A DNA stretch of 64,000 bases from positions 20,175,479-20,239,478 of the forward strand of contig NC_064762.1 in the NCBI RefSeq assembly GCF_011397635.1, in the 5' to 3' direction. A program made the translations under genes and the position numbers. Numbering within the stretch: position 1 is the stretch's first letter; the number at the start of each line of letters is the position of its first letter. This document shows, piece after piece, positions 1 to 11,287 of the stretch. The notes beneath the pieces are model-generated. The model ran no database searches. It was not told the DNA's origin and saw only the letters and a program-made list of their open reading frames with translations. The stretch comes from Epinephelus fuscoguttatus. Taxonomy: Eukaryota > Chordata > Actinopteri > Perciformes > Serranidae.

Positions 1-2371
1 GTCCTTGTGGGCAGAAAAATGTAGAGAAAAAAGTGATCTGAAGTTAAAACAAGTCAAAAAGCAGTGCCATCCTGCAGCATTAAGGCCGATAAAAGGTGCC
101 TGAAGTATGAATTTATTGATGACTACAACTTGTTCGTGTTGGTAAGAAGATAAAATGCAAAGAAAGTAAGTTGTATTTTCATTTACAGTAAAAAATTGGC
201 CAATTTACAGTTGCGTTACACTTGTGAATTCCTCAACTTTGCCGAACTTCATAAGAAAAGTCTTTCTTTTTATTTATGTAGGCCTCCCGTAGACAAATGG
301 AGAGAAACAAATTGATCTGAAGTAAAAACAACGTAATCCTGCAGCATGTGGGCCAATAAAAAGTAGCTAAAGTAAAACTTTGTCTATGACTATGACTAGT
401 TATGAGATAAACTGCAAAGTAAAAAGGTTGATTTTTCATTTCATAGTAAGAATCGGACAGTTTCTAGCTGTGTTTGAATGGTATTTCCTTAACTTTTTGC
501 AGAACTTCATATGAAATGTTGTAGTTTTTGGTCAGAAGAAAAATGACAAATACATTAAAGATCGGCCTTAAGTTTGAACAAGTTTATAAATGATGTTATC
601 CTGCAGCACAGGGCCAATAAAAGGTGACTTAAGGATGAATTTGTCAATGACTACGACTAGTTTGTGTTGATTATAAGATAGACTACACGGTCAAGAAGTT
701 GTATTTTTATTTCATGGTAAAAATTGACCAATTTCTTATTGCGTTACAAATGTGTGTTCCTCAGCAGTTGTTTTTGTTCTTGTCGGCCTACAGAAGAAAA
801 TGAAATAAAAGACTGAAGTTGAAAAGTTTTAAAACAATATCATCCTGCAGCAGGAGAGCCAGTAAACAGGTTGCTAAATCACGAGTTCATCTGAGACTAT
901 GACAAGTTGGTGTTGATTATGAGATAAAATGCAAAGTAAATAAATTGTATTATCATCTTAAAAACTTTTTGCAGAATTGAACATGAAAAGTCTTTCATTT
1001 TGCTCATGCAGGCCTACAGAAGGAAGTGAAATAAAACATTGATCCAAAATTAGAACAAGTTTTAAAGCAATGTTATCCTGCAACATGAGGGCAGATTAAC
1101 AGGCAGCTAAAGTATGACTTTGTCTAACACTATGACAAATCAGTTTTGATTTTAAGATAAACAACTAATGCAAAGTAAAGACGATGTATTGTCATTTTAT
1201 CTTAAAAATGGGCCGATGTATAGTTGCGTTAAGAATATGAATTCCTTCACATTTTGCAAAACTTAGCATGCAAAGTTGTTTTTGTTTTTTGTTTTTTTTG
1301 GTTCTTGTAGGCCCACAGACAAAAAATGAAATCAAAGATTGTGCTCAAGTTTGAACAAGTTTTAAACCCATATTATCCTGCAGCATGAGGGCCATGAAAG
1401 AGGTAGCTAAAGTATGAATTTGTCTACGACTATGACTAGTTGGTGTTGATTATAAGAAACTGCAAACAAAGAAGTTTGTTGTTCATTTCATAGTAAAAAA
1501 AAAAATTGTCCAGTTGCGTTATAAATATAAACTCCTTAACTTTTTGCAGAACATAATATGAAAAGTTTAAAAGATTGATCTGAAGTTCAAACAAGTGTAA
1601 AAACAACGTTATCCTGCAGCATGAGGGCAAATAAAAAAGTAGCTAAAGTATGATTTTGTCTATGACTATGACTGGTTTGTGTTGATTATGAGATAAACTA
1701 CCAAGTAAATAACTTTCATTTCATAGTAAAAATTGACCAATATCTTGTTGCATTTTATAAATGGGAATTCTTTTTACTTTTTGCAGAACTTAACATGAAA
1801 AGTTGTTCTTTTGTTCATGTAGGCCGACAGAAGCAAAATGAAATAGAGGGATTTAACTAAATGTTATCCTGCAGCATGAGGGCAGATTAAAGTATGACTT
1901 TGTCTAAGACTATGACAAATTGGTGTTGATTGTAAGATTAACAGCTACTGCAAAGTTCAGAAGTTGTATTTTCATTCCATCTTAAAAATTGGCAGATGTA
2001 TAGCTATGTTACGAATATGAATTCCTTCACTTTTTGCAGAACATAATATGATAAATGTCTCTTTTTAAATGTATTTTCCACAAAGAGAGAAGTGAAATGA
2101 GGATTAATGACTGTTCAAACAAGTCTGAAAACAACATTATTCTGCAGCATAAAGGCAAATAAAAAGGCAGTCAACTCAGTGGTTATTAAAAAAACAAATG
2201 CCTGGTGTGAAGTCAGTGAAACAGTGGTAAAAGTTTGACTTATAGTTGGTGTGGATTATGAGGCAGTTTATGTCATCTAAAATAGCCAATTCATGGCTGT
2301 GTATGTTATACACAGGAGGTCACTGCTTTTTTTTGGCTATAAAAGGTTGCTATATTGTTTGATGTACTCCT

Positions 2372-2415
<44 letters not shown>

Positions 2416-4470
2416 TGGAAAAAGAATTGATGTGAAGTTGAAAACAATCTTTCTGTGCAGGAACATAAGAGCAAATCAAAAGGTGGCTAAAGTCAGACTT
2501 TTATTTATTTATTTAGTGTTAGTTGGAAGAAAAACACCAATTTAAGCACAGAATATAATCCCTGTCCTTTTTCATGAAAAATTGTATCTAAAAAAAAGTT
2601 GCTGTCTTTAGTCCATGTGCTCTTCTCCAAAAAAAAGAAGGAAAAGGAGGAAGGACATGTGGACAAATAAAATGGAAGCCAAAGTGAAACTTCCTGTTGG
2701 TGCTGACCATAAGAAAAACAACAGATGTAAACTAAAGAATTTGAACCCTACCTTTTTTGGAAAAACTTTATAAGAACTTAAGTCCATGTGCTTTTCTCCA
2801 CAAATCAAATATAGACAAAAGATCTGAAGTTAAAACAAGCTGAAAACATCTTATCCTGCAGCATAAAGACAAGACTTCTAGTCGGTGTTGATCATAAGAA
2901 AAACAACAATGTAAACCAAGAAGTTGATCCCTTGTTTTAACACAAAACTCCATTTAAAAAGTTGCTGTTTTTAGCCTATGTGCTCTTCCCTACAAATATA
3001 AAAGTGGACAAAAACTGTAAGGTTAAAGCGAGCAAAACAATCTTTTCCTGTAATGTATGGGCAAATATAAAGGTGGCTAAAGTCAGACTTTGGTGTTACT
3101 CATAAGAAAAACAACACTGCAAACCAGGAAGTTGATCCCCAGCTTTAATGCAGAACTTCATAAGAAAAGTTGCTGTTTTAGTCTGTGTTCTTCTCCACAA
3201 ATGAAAATATGGAATAAAGACCTGCAGCATAAAGACAAATTTAAGGAGGCCAAAGTCTGACTTATTTAGTGCTGATTATAAGAAAAACAACCATGTAAAC
3301 CAAGATGATCACTAACTTTCTCATGCAAATCTTCATTTAAAAAGTTGCTGTTTTTAGTCCATGTGCTCCTCTCCACAAATAAAAAGGTGGACAAAAGAAG
3401 TCTGAAAACAAATTTTTCCTGCAGTGAATGGACAAATATAAAGGTGGCTAAAGAAAGACCTCACTTTGGTGTTAGTCACAAGAAAAACATTGTTAACCAG
3501 GAAGTTGATCACTACTACTCTCATTTAAAAAGTTGCTGTTTTCAGTCCATGTGCTCCTCTCCATAAATAAAAAGTGGACAAAAGATCTTAAGTTAAAGCA
3601 AGTTTGAAAACTTTTCCTGCAGTGTATGGGAAAATATAAAGGTGGCTAAAGAAAGACTTCACTTTAGTGTTAGTCATAAGAAAAACAACAATGTGAACCA
3701 GGAAGTTGATCTCTTACTTCCTCGTGCAAATCTTCTTTTAAAAAGTTGCTGTTTTTAGTCCCTTTGAACATCCTGCAGTATAACGACAAATAAAGGGAGG
3801 CCAAAGTGAGACTGTTAGCTGGTGCTGATTAGAAGAAAACCATGTAAAGTAAGAAGTCGAAAGTTTCTCATGCAAATCTTCATTTAAAAACTAGCTGTTT
3901 TTAGCTTATGTGCTGTCCTTCACAAAAAAGGACAATCTTTTCCTGCCAATAAAATATAAAGCTCTGAAAAGTGTTACAAGAAAAACAAGTGTAAACCAAG
4001 AAGATGATCACTAACTTTCTCATGCAAAACTCCACTTAACAAAGTTGCTGTTTTTAATACATGTAATCTTCTTCATAAATAAAAAAAGTGGTAAAAAGAA
4101 GTTCCAAAACAACCTTATCCTGCAGCATAAAGACAAATAAAGGAAGCCCAAAATATGACTTGTAAACTAAATCAGTTGAACACTAACTTTTGGTGCAAAA
4201 CTTAAACAAAACTGCTGTTAAATAGAAAACCTTTTCCTTTACTGTAATGACAAATAAAGGGAGGCCAAATTGAGACTTTTATTAGGTGCAGATTATAAGA
4301 AAAACAACCACATAAACTAAAGATGAAAAGTCGCTGTTTTTAGTCCATGTGCTTTTCTTTACAAATAAAAAAGGGAAAAGATCTGAAGTTTAAAAAGTGT
4401 AAAAAACAATCTTATCCTGCAGCTTAAAGGTGAATAAAAGGAGGCAAAAGTAAGATTTCTAGTTGTAGCA
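1..4470. repeat. Degenerate tandem array A (unit about 190-270 bp)
   Basis: A diverged unit recurs about 18-20 times. It is recognisable by the landmark ATCCTGCAGCAT, found near 69, 336, 598, 842, 1075, 1375, 1610, 1866, 2140, 2855, 3220, 3415, 3612, 3768, 4120 and 4415. Each landmark is followed by a stretch resembling GGCAAATAAAAGGTGGCTAA and preceded by GATCTGAAGTT. Spacing is about 235-300 bp in the left half and about 160-200 bp in the right half, so the unit shortened or changed along the array. The second half also carries GAAGTTGATCACTAACTTT and TTTTAGTCCATGTGCT, shared with array B. Short open frames inside it are repeat shadows. The array is cut by the left edge of the window. Confidence 0.85.
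2373..2413. repeat. (CA)n microsatellite
   Basis: Uninterrupted CA dinucleotides over about 41 bp, lying inside one unit of array A. Confidence 0.97.
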
Positions 4471-4479
4471 GTAGCTAAT

Positions 4480-5195
4480 GCAACAAATGTGAAGAGAAGA
4501 AGTGATGTGTTCAGTAAAACAAAGTTAAAAGGAAGTTTTCACTGTCCTCACACATCTATCATCAGCCTGAGACGCCCCGCCTTCATTTCACACTATGGAG
4601 ACTTCTCTCAGCCACATGAAGGTGTTCACATTGAATTAAGGTGTCTTTAAATCTCCACTAATCTCTGTTTTGGTATTTCAGTCGCTTCCTTTGCCAAACA
4701 GACACACCCAAGCCACCCATATCTAAATTATTCCTCGTCATTAGCCTGCACACATGTCAGCGAGCCGCACTACGGGGATTTCCACTGACTTGTCCTAATC
4801 AGAAAGGTCCTGTCAGGATATGAGTGAGTGGATAACATCTGACACTGGCATCCAACCCTGTGACCCAAACAGTAATTCTATGGCCACTGCGGAGGCCTCC
4901 TCTACAAGCATCTTCAAAAACAAGGCCTTTGCGCGGGGGCTGGGATGGATGGATTGGGGGTAGGGGGAAAAGCTCGTGAATTCCGGAGGGTGGGCTCTTT
5001 AGCCCCAGTGGGTGGAGATGGGGCTTGTTGTTGTTTCATTCCTCCAACGTGTTTTTCCTCTGCGCTCATACCCGGGAATAACCCCTGGAGAAACGTCCCA
5101 CCAAGGTAGATGTGAGATAAGAGGGGAAGTTTCTCAATGGACGTAGTATTTTTCAGGCGTGTTGTTATCGATCTGCTGTGTGGCCTTGAGTAACC
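4480..5195. other. Single-copy intergenic spacer, no gene seen
   Basis: This stretch between array A and a dispersed repeat shows no tandem structure, no spliceable coding frame I recognise and no RNA gene. Its base composition is more balanced than that of the flanking arrays, so it may hold ancestral non-coding sequence. Confidence 0.5.
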
Positions 5196-5672
5196 GCAGC
5201 TCATGGGTGGAGACACTCTGCTCTGGAGTGTGTGTCACATGATGGTGGACAGAGAGTGGAATTTGAATATGCAGAGAGGAACTTTTTCCAACACTTGACA
5301 CACTTTGTTGTTGGTGTTTTTCAATACAAAGACATCCAACCAACAATTATTTCCACTGTAGATTAATTTGTTGATTATTTTCTTGATTAATTGATTCGAT
5401 TTTAGTCTTTAAAACATTATAAAATGGTGGGAAAATGTCCACCGGTGTTCACCAAAGTCCAAAATGATGTCCTCAAATGTCCTAATTTGTCCACAACCCC
5501 AAGAAATTCAGTTTACTGTCATAAAGGAGAAAAGAAACAAGGAAACTTTCACATTTAAAATGCTGGAATTAGAGAATTTTTTTTACATTTTTTTCAAGAA
5601 AAATGACTCAAACTGATTGATTATTCAATTAGTTGGGAATTAATTGAATTGTTGCAGCTCTAATATGTAGCA
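5196..5672 (+). repeat. Dispersed repeat, copy 1 (second copy at 7846-8195)
   Basis: Shares long blocks with 7846-8195: the segment around CATGATGGTGGACA, then TTGTTGATTATTTTCTTGAT, then AAAATGGTG, GTCCTCAAATGTC, TTGTCCACAA and CACATTTAAAA. This copy also keeps the right end, with TTGATTATTCAATTAGTTGG and TTGCAGCTCTA. The right end resembles a repeat common in fish genomes, but I cannot name a family and see no transposase or reverse transcriptase. Confidence 0.7.
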
Positions 5673-6559
5673 TTTGCTCAGGAAATAAGCAACAATATGT
5701 AAAGGGACATAAGTTATTCATATGAAAATAAAAGGTTAGAAGAAGAATGAAGCCAAAGTGATTAACTGTAAGAAACTTTATAGACACCGGCAGCTTTTTT
5801 GCTTTATTCGAGACACTTGGAGATTGCAAAATTTTACCTAAAGTAACCTCACAGCAAGAAAAAGCTCTCTTTTTCCGCAGCCTATCTTTATTCTTTTGTA
5901 ATGCAGACGAGAAACAAGCCCAAGGCTGCCTTCCTCACATACTATCCACCATTTAATCATCACTTTAAGCGTCTCTGCAAAGTGTCCACTGCCCGAGCAT
6001 TGATTCTCTACTGACAACTGAACATCACGGGAACTGAACACATCAGTTTTCAGGTTTGTTTTTCTGGGTTTTCCAGTCACATTCCAAAGCTGTGAGTTCA
6101 GCTCTCCTCTGGTGCCCACTATGATGCTGGGAGGTAACTGGTCGTATGTTAGAGGAACATGAGCTCAAAAACAACATGGCCATGCATGGAGAGGAGAGAG
6201 AATGAGCAGTGTGTTTTTTGTTGTGATAAATTATTTTGGTCACAGGTAGAAGGGAACTTGTGTTTGTCAGTGTGGTTGGTATTACTGTAGCAAAGATGTG
6301 AGGTTATATAACTGAAGTGTAAGTCAGGAGTCTAGATAGGTTTGGATCTATGTGGTAGTCTGAGGTTAGTGGTGGACTGTGCTTTGTGTTTTATTGGTAT
6401 CATGAGTTAACCTTATTTTCCAAATCAAGGGCGTAGGTTTTGTTCCATACTTGTGTGTGTTTGTATGTTGTGGGTTCTCCGCCAGAAAACATTCAGCGTC
6501 AAACACTCTTGGATTTCCTGGATGTGTGCCTTTTCTGCACCTATTTTGGATATAAAAGT
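5673..6559. other. Intergenic spacer, no gene seen
   Basis: Mostly non-repetitive sequence before array B. Short frames near 5840-6240 have no recognisable domain, no splice context and no support as genes. Confidence 0.45.
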
Positions 6560-7845
6560 CTTGTCAAAATAAAAGTCCTCTGATACTTAATGTTTTGTTG
6601 GGGGCAACAAATGCACATGTTCTAAATATTGAGGGGGGTGTGACCCCTGTATTCCCCCTGAAATCTACACCTATGTCCCAGTTATGCATTTTTATTATGG
6701 TAAAAGACATGTTTGAGGTGGATGACAAAATTGTGCTTTAGAAAGAGAAGTTGATCACTAACTTAGTTTGGTCGAAGTCCATAAGGAAAGTTGGTGTTTT
6801 AGTCCATGTGTTATTCTCTGACAAATGTCTCTGCAGTGCTGTTTTTGGTGTCTTATAAGAGCTGTGGGCTGGGCAACTAAATAACTAACATGCAAGTCTA
6901 TATACATATTTTTAAGTCTTTGTTTTAGCACTTAGTATCTTTGATTCTGGATAACTATTCAGCACCAATTTGTGCCTTTTCTGCATCGAATTCTGTTGGA
7001 AATAAAAGTCCTTTTATACTTTATGTTTAATAGGGGCAACAGATGCACATGTTCTAAATATTGAGGGGGATGTGTCCCCTGTTTCCCCCCAAAATCTACA
7101 CCTATGTCCCAGTTATGTAGTTTTATTTTGATAAAAGACATGTAGAAAGGGAAGCTGATCACTAACTTATTTTTTGTAGAACTCTACAAGAAAATTTGGA
7201 GTTTTAGTCCATGTGCTGTTCTTTTACAAATTCACTAATCTTACCTCTGCAGTGCTGTTTTTGGTGTCTTATAAGAGCGGTGGGCTGGGCAACTAAATAA
7301 CTAACATGCAAGTCAGTATACATGTTTTTAAAAATCTCTTCATATGTTGGTTGTGTAAAAATAGGTGCAAGGTGCACCAGTGTGTGCCTTTTCTACATCC
7401 ATTTTTGATGTAAATATAGTCATTTTATACTTAAATGTTTGAGGGGTGTGTGTCCCCTGTGTCCCCCCCGAAATTTACACCCCTGTCCTAGTTATGTAGA
7501 TTTATTTTGGTAAAAGACATGTCTGAGATTGTTCTTTAGAAAGGGAAGTTGATCACTAACTTTTTTGTAGAACCTTGTAAGAAAAGTTGTTGTTTTAATC
7601 CATGTGCTGTTCTTTTACAAATCTCACCTCTGCAGTGCTATTTTGGTGTCCTATAAGTGCAACTAAATTACTAATATGCAAGTATACAAATTTTTAAAAA
7701 CGTTTCACATGTTGGTTGTGTAAAAAAAGTTCAAGGTTGGGTGCCTTTTCTGCATCGATTTCTGATGTAAATGTCTTTTCAGAATACAAGTCCTGGTTCT
7801 TTTATGTTTTACTGGGGGCAACAAATGTTATAAATGCTGAGCACC

Positions 7846-8195
7846 CACAGCTTATATGTGGAGATACTCTCGTCTGGAGTGTTTGTCCCATGATGGTGGA
7901 CACAGAGTATGTTCTGATTATGCAGAGAGGAGCTGATTTTATCCAAGTTTAACTTTGTTGGAATAGACTTCACACATTAACTAACATTTATTGTCACTGT
8001 CTGTTAATGTGTTGATTATTTTCTTGATTCATCAATTAGTTGTTTAATCTATAAAACATTACAAAATGGTGAAAAATGTCGATCAGTGTTTACCAGAGTC
8101 AAAGATGGCGTCCTCAAATGTCTTGTTTTGTCCACAATCCAAAGATATTCAGTTTACCAGAAAATATTCACATTTAAAAATGCTGTAATCAAATA
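7846..8195 (+). repeat. Dispersed repeat, copy 2, inside array B
   Basis: Homologous to 5196-5580, including the flank upstream of the TTGTTGATTATTTTC core. It sits between two array B units. Confidence 0.7.
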
Positions 8196-9113
8196 TTAAG
8201 GGGTGTGTGTCCCCGTATCCCCCCATAATCTACACCTATGTCCCAGTTATGTAGTTTTATTTTGGTAAAAGACATGTCTGAGATGGATGACAGAATTGTG
8301 CTTCAGAAAGGGAAGTTGATCACTAACTTTTTTTTGTCAAAAAGTTGTTTTAGTCCATGTGCTTACTAATGTCTCTGCAATGCTATTTTTAGTGCCTTAT
8401 AAGAACAACAAAATAAGTTGATCACTAACTTTTTTATACAACATAATGAGAAAGGTTGGCGTTTTAGTTCATGTTCTGTTCTCTTACAAATCTACAAATG
8501 TTTCCATTGCAATGCTATTTTTGCTGTCTTATAAGAGTTGTGGGCGGGGCAGCTGAATAACTAACATGCAAGTCAGCATAAATTTTTTTAAATCTTTTAA
8601 ATTCTTTTAAACTATTCTGCACCAATGTGTGCCTTTCCTGCATCAGTTTCTTGTGTTAATAAAAGTCCTTCAATTCTTAATGTTTTACTGGTGGTGACAA
8701 ATGCACATGTTCTAAATATTGAGGGGGATGTGTCCCCTGTATCCCCCCCGAAATCCACACCCATGTCCCAGTTATGTAGTTTTATTTTGGTAAAAGACAT
8801 GTCTGAGATTGTGCTTTAGAAAGGGAAGTTGATTGCTAACATTTTTTTTGTAGAACTTCAGAAAAGTTGGTGTTTTAGTCCATGTGCTGTTCTTTTACAA
8901 ATCTGCATATCTTACCTCTGCTATGCTATTTTTGATGTCCCATAATGGCTGCAGATTGGGCAACTAAATAATTAACATTTAAGTTAATATGCATATTTAA
9001 AAAAAAATCTTTTCATATGTTGGTTATGTAAAAAAGAAAGGCGCTCAGTGCACCATTTTGTGCCTTTTCTGCATCGATTTCTGATGTAGATGTCTTGTCA
9101 ACAAATGCACATG

Positions 9114-9304
9114 CAGCCCTTTTAAGATACCAAAAACAGCATTGCAGAGACATTTATAAAAGGACAGCACATGGACTAAAACACCAACTTTTCTTATTAA
9201 GTTCTACAAACAAAGTTAGTGATCAACTTCTCTTTCTAAAGCACAATTCTGTCATCCATTTCAGACATGTCTTTTACCAAGCTATAACAATATAACAAAC
9301 AACA
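9114..9304 (+). repeat. Inverted duplication, arm 1
   Basis: Reverse complement of 9765-9955 over 191 bp with only about two mismatches by eye (AAAGGACAG versus AAAGAACAG, and one T/C near AACAATATAAC). Other units of array B differ far more from each other, so this inversion or copy is recent. Confidence 0.92.
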
Positions 9305-9764
9305 AATGCACATGTTCTAAATACTGAGGGGGATGTGTCCCCTGTCCCCCCGAAATTTATACCCATGTCCCAGTTATGTAGTTTTATTTTGGTAAAAGAC
9401 ATGTCTGAGATTGTGCTTTAGAAAGGGAAGTTGATCACTAACTTTTTTGTAGAACTCTGTAAGAAAAGTTGGTGTTTTAGTCCATATGCTGTTCTCTTAC
9501 AAATCTACAAATCTGACTTCTGCAGTGCTGTTTTTTGTGTCTTATAAGAGCTTCGGGTTGGGTAACTAAATAAATAATACGTTAGTCAGTATGTATATAT
9601 TTTGAAAAAAAAAGGTGCAAGTTGCACCAATGTGTTTCTGCATCGATCTGCAAGTCCTCTGATTCTTAATGTTTTACTGGGGGCAACAAATATGTGCATG
9701 TGCTAAATATTGAGGGGGATGTGCCCCCTGTGTCCCCCCACAACCTACACCCATGTCCCAGTTA

Positions 9765-9955
9765 TGTTGTTTGTTATGTTGTTATAGCTTGGTAAAAGAC
9801 ATGTCTGAAATGGATGACAGAATTGTGCTTTAGAAAGAGAAGTTGATCACTAACTTTGTTTGTAGAACTTAATAAGAAAAGTTGGTGTTTTAGTCCATGT
9901 GCTGTTCTTTTATAAATGTCTCTGCAATGCTGTTTTTGGTATCTTAAAAGGGCTG
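9765..9955 (-). repeat. Inverted duplication, arm 2
   Basis: Partner of 9114-9304. The loop between the arms is about 460 bp. In the rest of array B the units run in this arm's orientation, so arm 1 is the inverted piece. Confidence 0.92.
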
Positions 9956-10405
9956 TGGGCTGGGCAACTAAATAACTAACATGCAAGTCTATATACATAT
10001 TTTTAAATCTTTTAAATTCTTTTAAACTACTTTACACCAATTTGTGCCTTTTCTGCATCGATTTCTAATATAAATAAAAGACCTTTGATACTTAATGTTT
10101 GATTGGGGGCAACAAATGCACATGTTCTAAATATTGAGGGGTGTGTGTCCCCTGTGTCCCCCCCGAAATCTACACCCCTGTCCCAGTTATGTAGTTTTAA
10201 TTTGGTAAAAGACATGTCTGAGATTGTGCTTTAGAAAGGGAGGTTGATCACTAACTTTTTTGTAGAACTTTGTAAGAAAAGTTGGTGTTTTAGTCCATGT
10301 GCTGTTCTCTTACAAATCTATAAATCTTACCTCTGCAGTGTTGTTTTGGTGTCATACAAGGGCAACAAATTAACTAACTAACACGCCAATCAATATATAT
10401 ATTTC

Positions 10406-10930
10406 TTAAATATCTTCTCACATGATGGTTCCAGTGCTATAACTCACAAAATACAAAAGACATCACACATGCATGTTTTTGCATGATAATGGGGGGATCT
10501 TTGCTGTTATAGTTGCTAATATCATGCTCTGTTCCTCCTGTCTCCCCCTCATGTTGTCTTTAGTCCTGCTGCTGTGACCACCCAATTACCCCCTCAGGAA
10601 TCATTCAAATTTAATTGAATCCTATCTAATCTAATCTCAGAGTGTAATAGCTTTATGTAGCTCCACAAACCCCTTATGATACAGCCTTATCACCACCACA
10701 ACACAACACAGCAGCAATCCAGGCTGTTATTAACATATATTATATTTTTATCACGATCACATAACTAGGGTGCATCCTGCTCGTGGTCGCGAGTCCGATT
10801 CCCCCTCTTCCCCTCTTCCACTGGAATGGCAGGGCAGAAATTAGTAGCCAGAAAGCATGTAATTGACAAAGTCACGTGTTCTCACTACGGGCACGGGCAC
10901 AGCCAGCTCGCGAGCGAATGAGAGCTCAGG
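10406..10930. other. Single-copy sequence upstream of lin28b
   Basis: Non-repetitive sequence between array B and the (GA)n tract. It holds no coding frame I recognise. Being directly upstream of the gene, it is a plausible place for distal promoter elements, but no specific site can be assigned by eye. Confidence 0.4.
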
Positions 10931-10984
<54 letters not shown>

Positions 10985-11080
10985 CGAGAGAGAAGGAGGC
11001 AGCGAGAGAGAGAGAGAGAGAGAGGAAGAGGGAGAGCAGTGCAGAGGTGGCGGCGGTGGTAGTGTGTGTGTGTGTGTGTG
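10931..11080. repeat. (GA)n tract followed by (GT)n
   Basis: Purine-only GA repeats run through about 10934-10976 and again to about 11036. A GGC-containing spacer and a (GT)n run at about 11061-11080 follow. The block ends about 200 bp before the lin28b start codon. Confidence 0.95.
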
Positions 11081-11277
11081 AGAGTGAGGAAGGGAATTGA
11101 AGGGAAGAAAGAGAGACATGACAAAAATATCAAAAGGCAGAAAGCACGCCGTACCATGCGAGCTAAATTGGTGACCGATGGGATCGAGGATGTCGGATTA
11201 ATGGTGACTACCGCAGCCCGTTTTCACAGAGGAAGCTTCTCTATTGCAACTTGGGCGCAGAGGGTCCGCGGGGAAAC
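11081..11277 (+). promoter_or_regulatory. lin28b 5' UTR / promoter-proximal region
   Basis: This segment leads directly into the lin28b ATG and is richer in CG than the surroundings. In the reading frame of the start codon there is a TAA at 11164-11166 and no ATG between it and 11278, which fixes the start. The context of the ATG is AAACATGG, with A at -3 and G at +4, a strong Kozak match. The transcription start cannot be seen: there is no TATA box at a sensible distance, so the UTR boundary is inferred. Confidence 0.55.
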
Positions 11278-11287
11278 ATGGCCGAAG
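11278..11287 (+). CDS. lin28b: lin28b coding exon 1 (10 coding bases)
   Basis: Codes for M-A-E plus the first base of a glycine codon, then the donor GTTATT at 11288. Joined to exon 2 it gives MAEGGPGKGGGEDP, which aligns with the known LIN28B start. The donor is weaker than consensus at positions +3 to +6. It is too short to be found by open-frame length; it was placed by phase, Kozak context and family N-terminus. Confidence 0.88.

Larger units (their letters stand above)
6560..10405. repeat. Tandem array B (unit about 380-430 bp)
   Basis: A composite unit repeats about 8-9 times. Landmarks in order are ACAAATGCACATGTTCTAAA, a G-run/C-run block (ATTGAGGGGG..TGTCCCC), TCCCAGTTATGTAGTTTTAT, GGTAAAAGACATGTCTGAGA, GAAGTTGATCACTAAC, TTTTAGTCCATGTGCTGTTC, CTCTGCAGTGCT and ACTAACATGCAAGTC. 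The G-run/C-run block occurs near 6630, 7060, 7440, 8200, 8720, 9326, 9707 and 10135. The part from GTTGATCAC to CATGTGCT is shared with array A. The part around the G-run block resembles a dispersed element also found in lin28b intron 2 (21755-22025). One unit is interrupted by the 7846-8195 repeat and one segment is inverted (9114-9304). Confidence 0.88.

Noticed and set aside
9095..9998. Matching open frames on opposite strands near 9095-9295 and 9774-9998
   Set aside because: They share a peptide because of the 191-bp inverted duplication, not because of coding selection.
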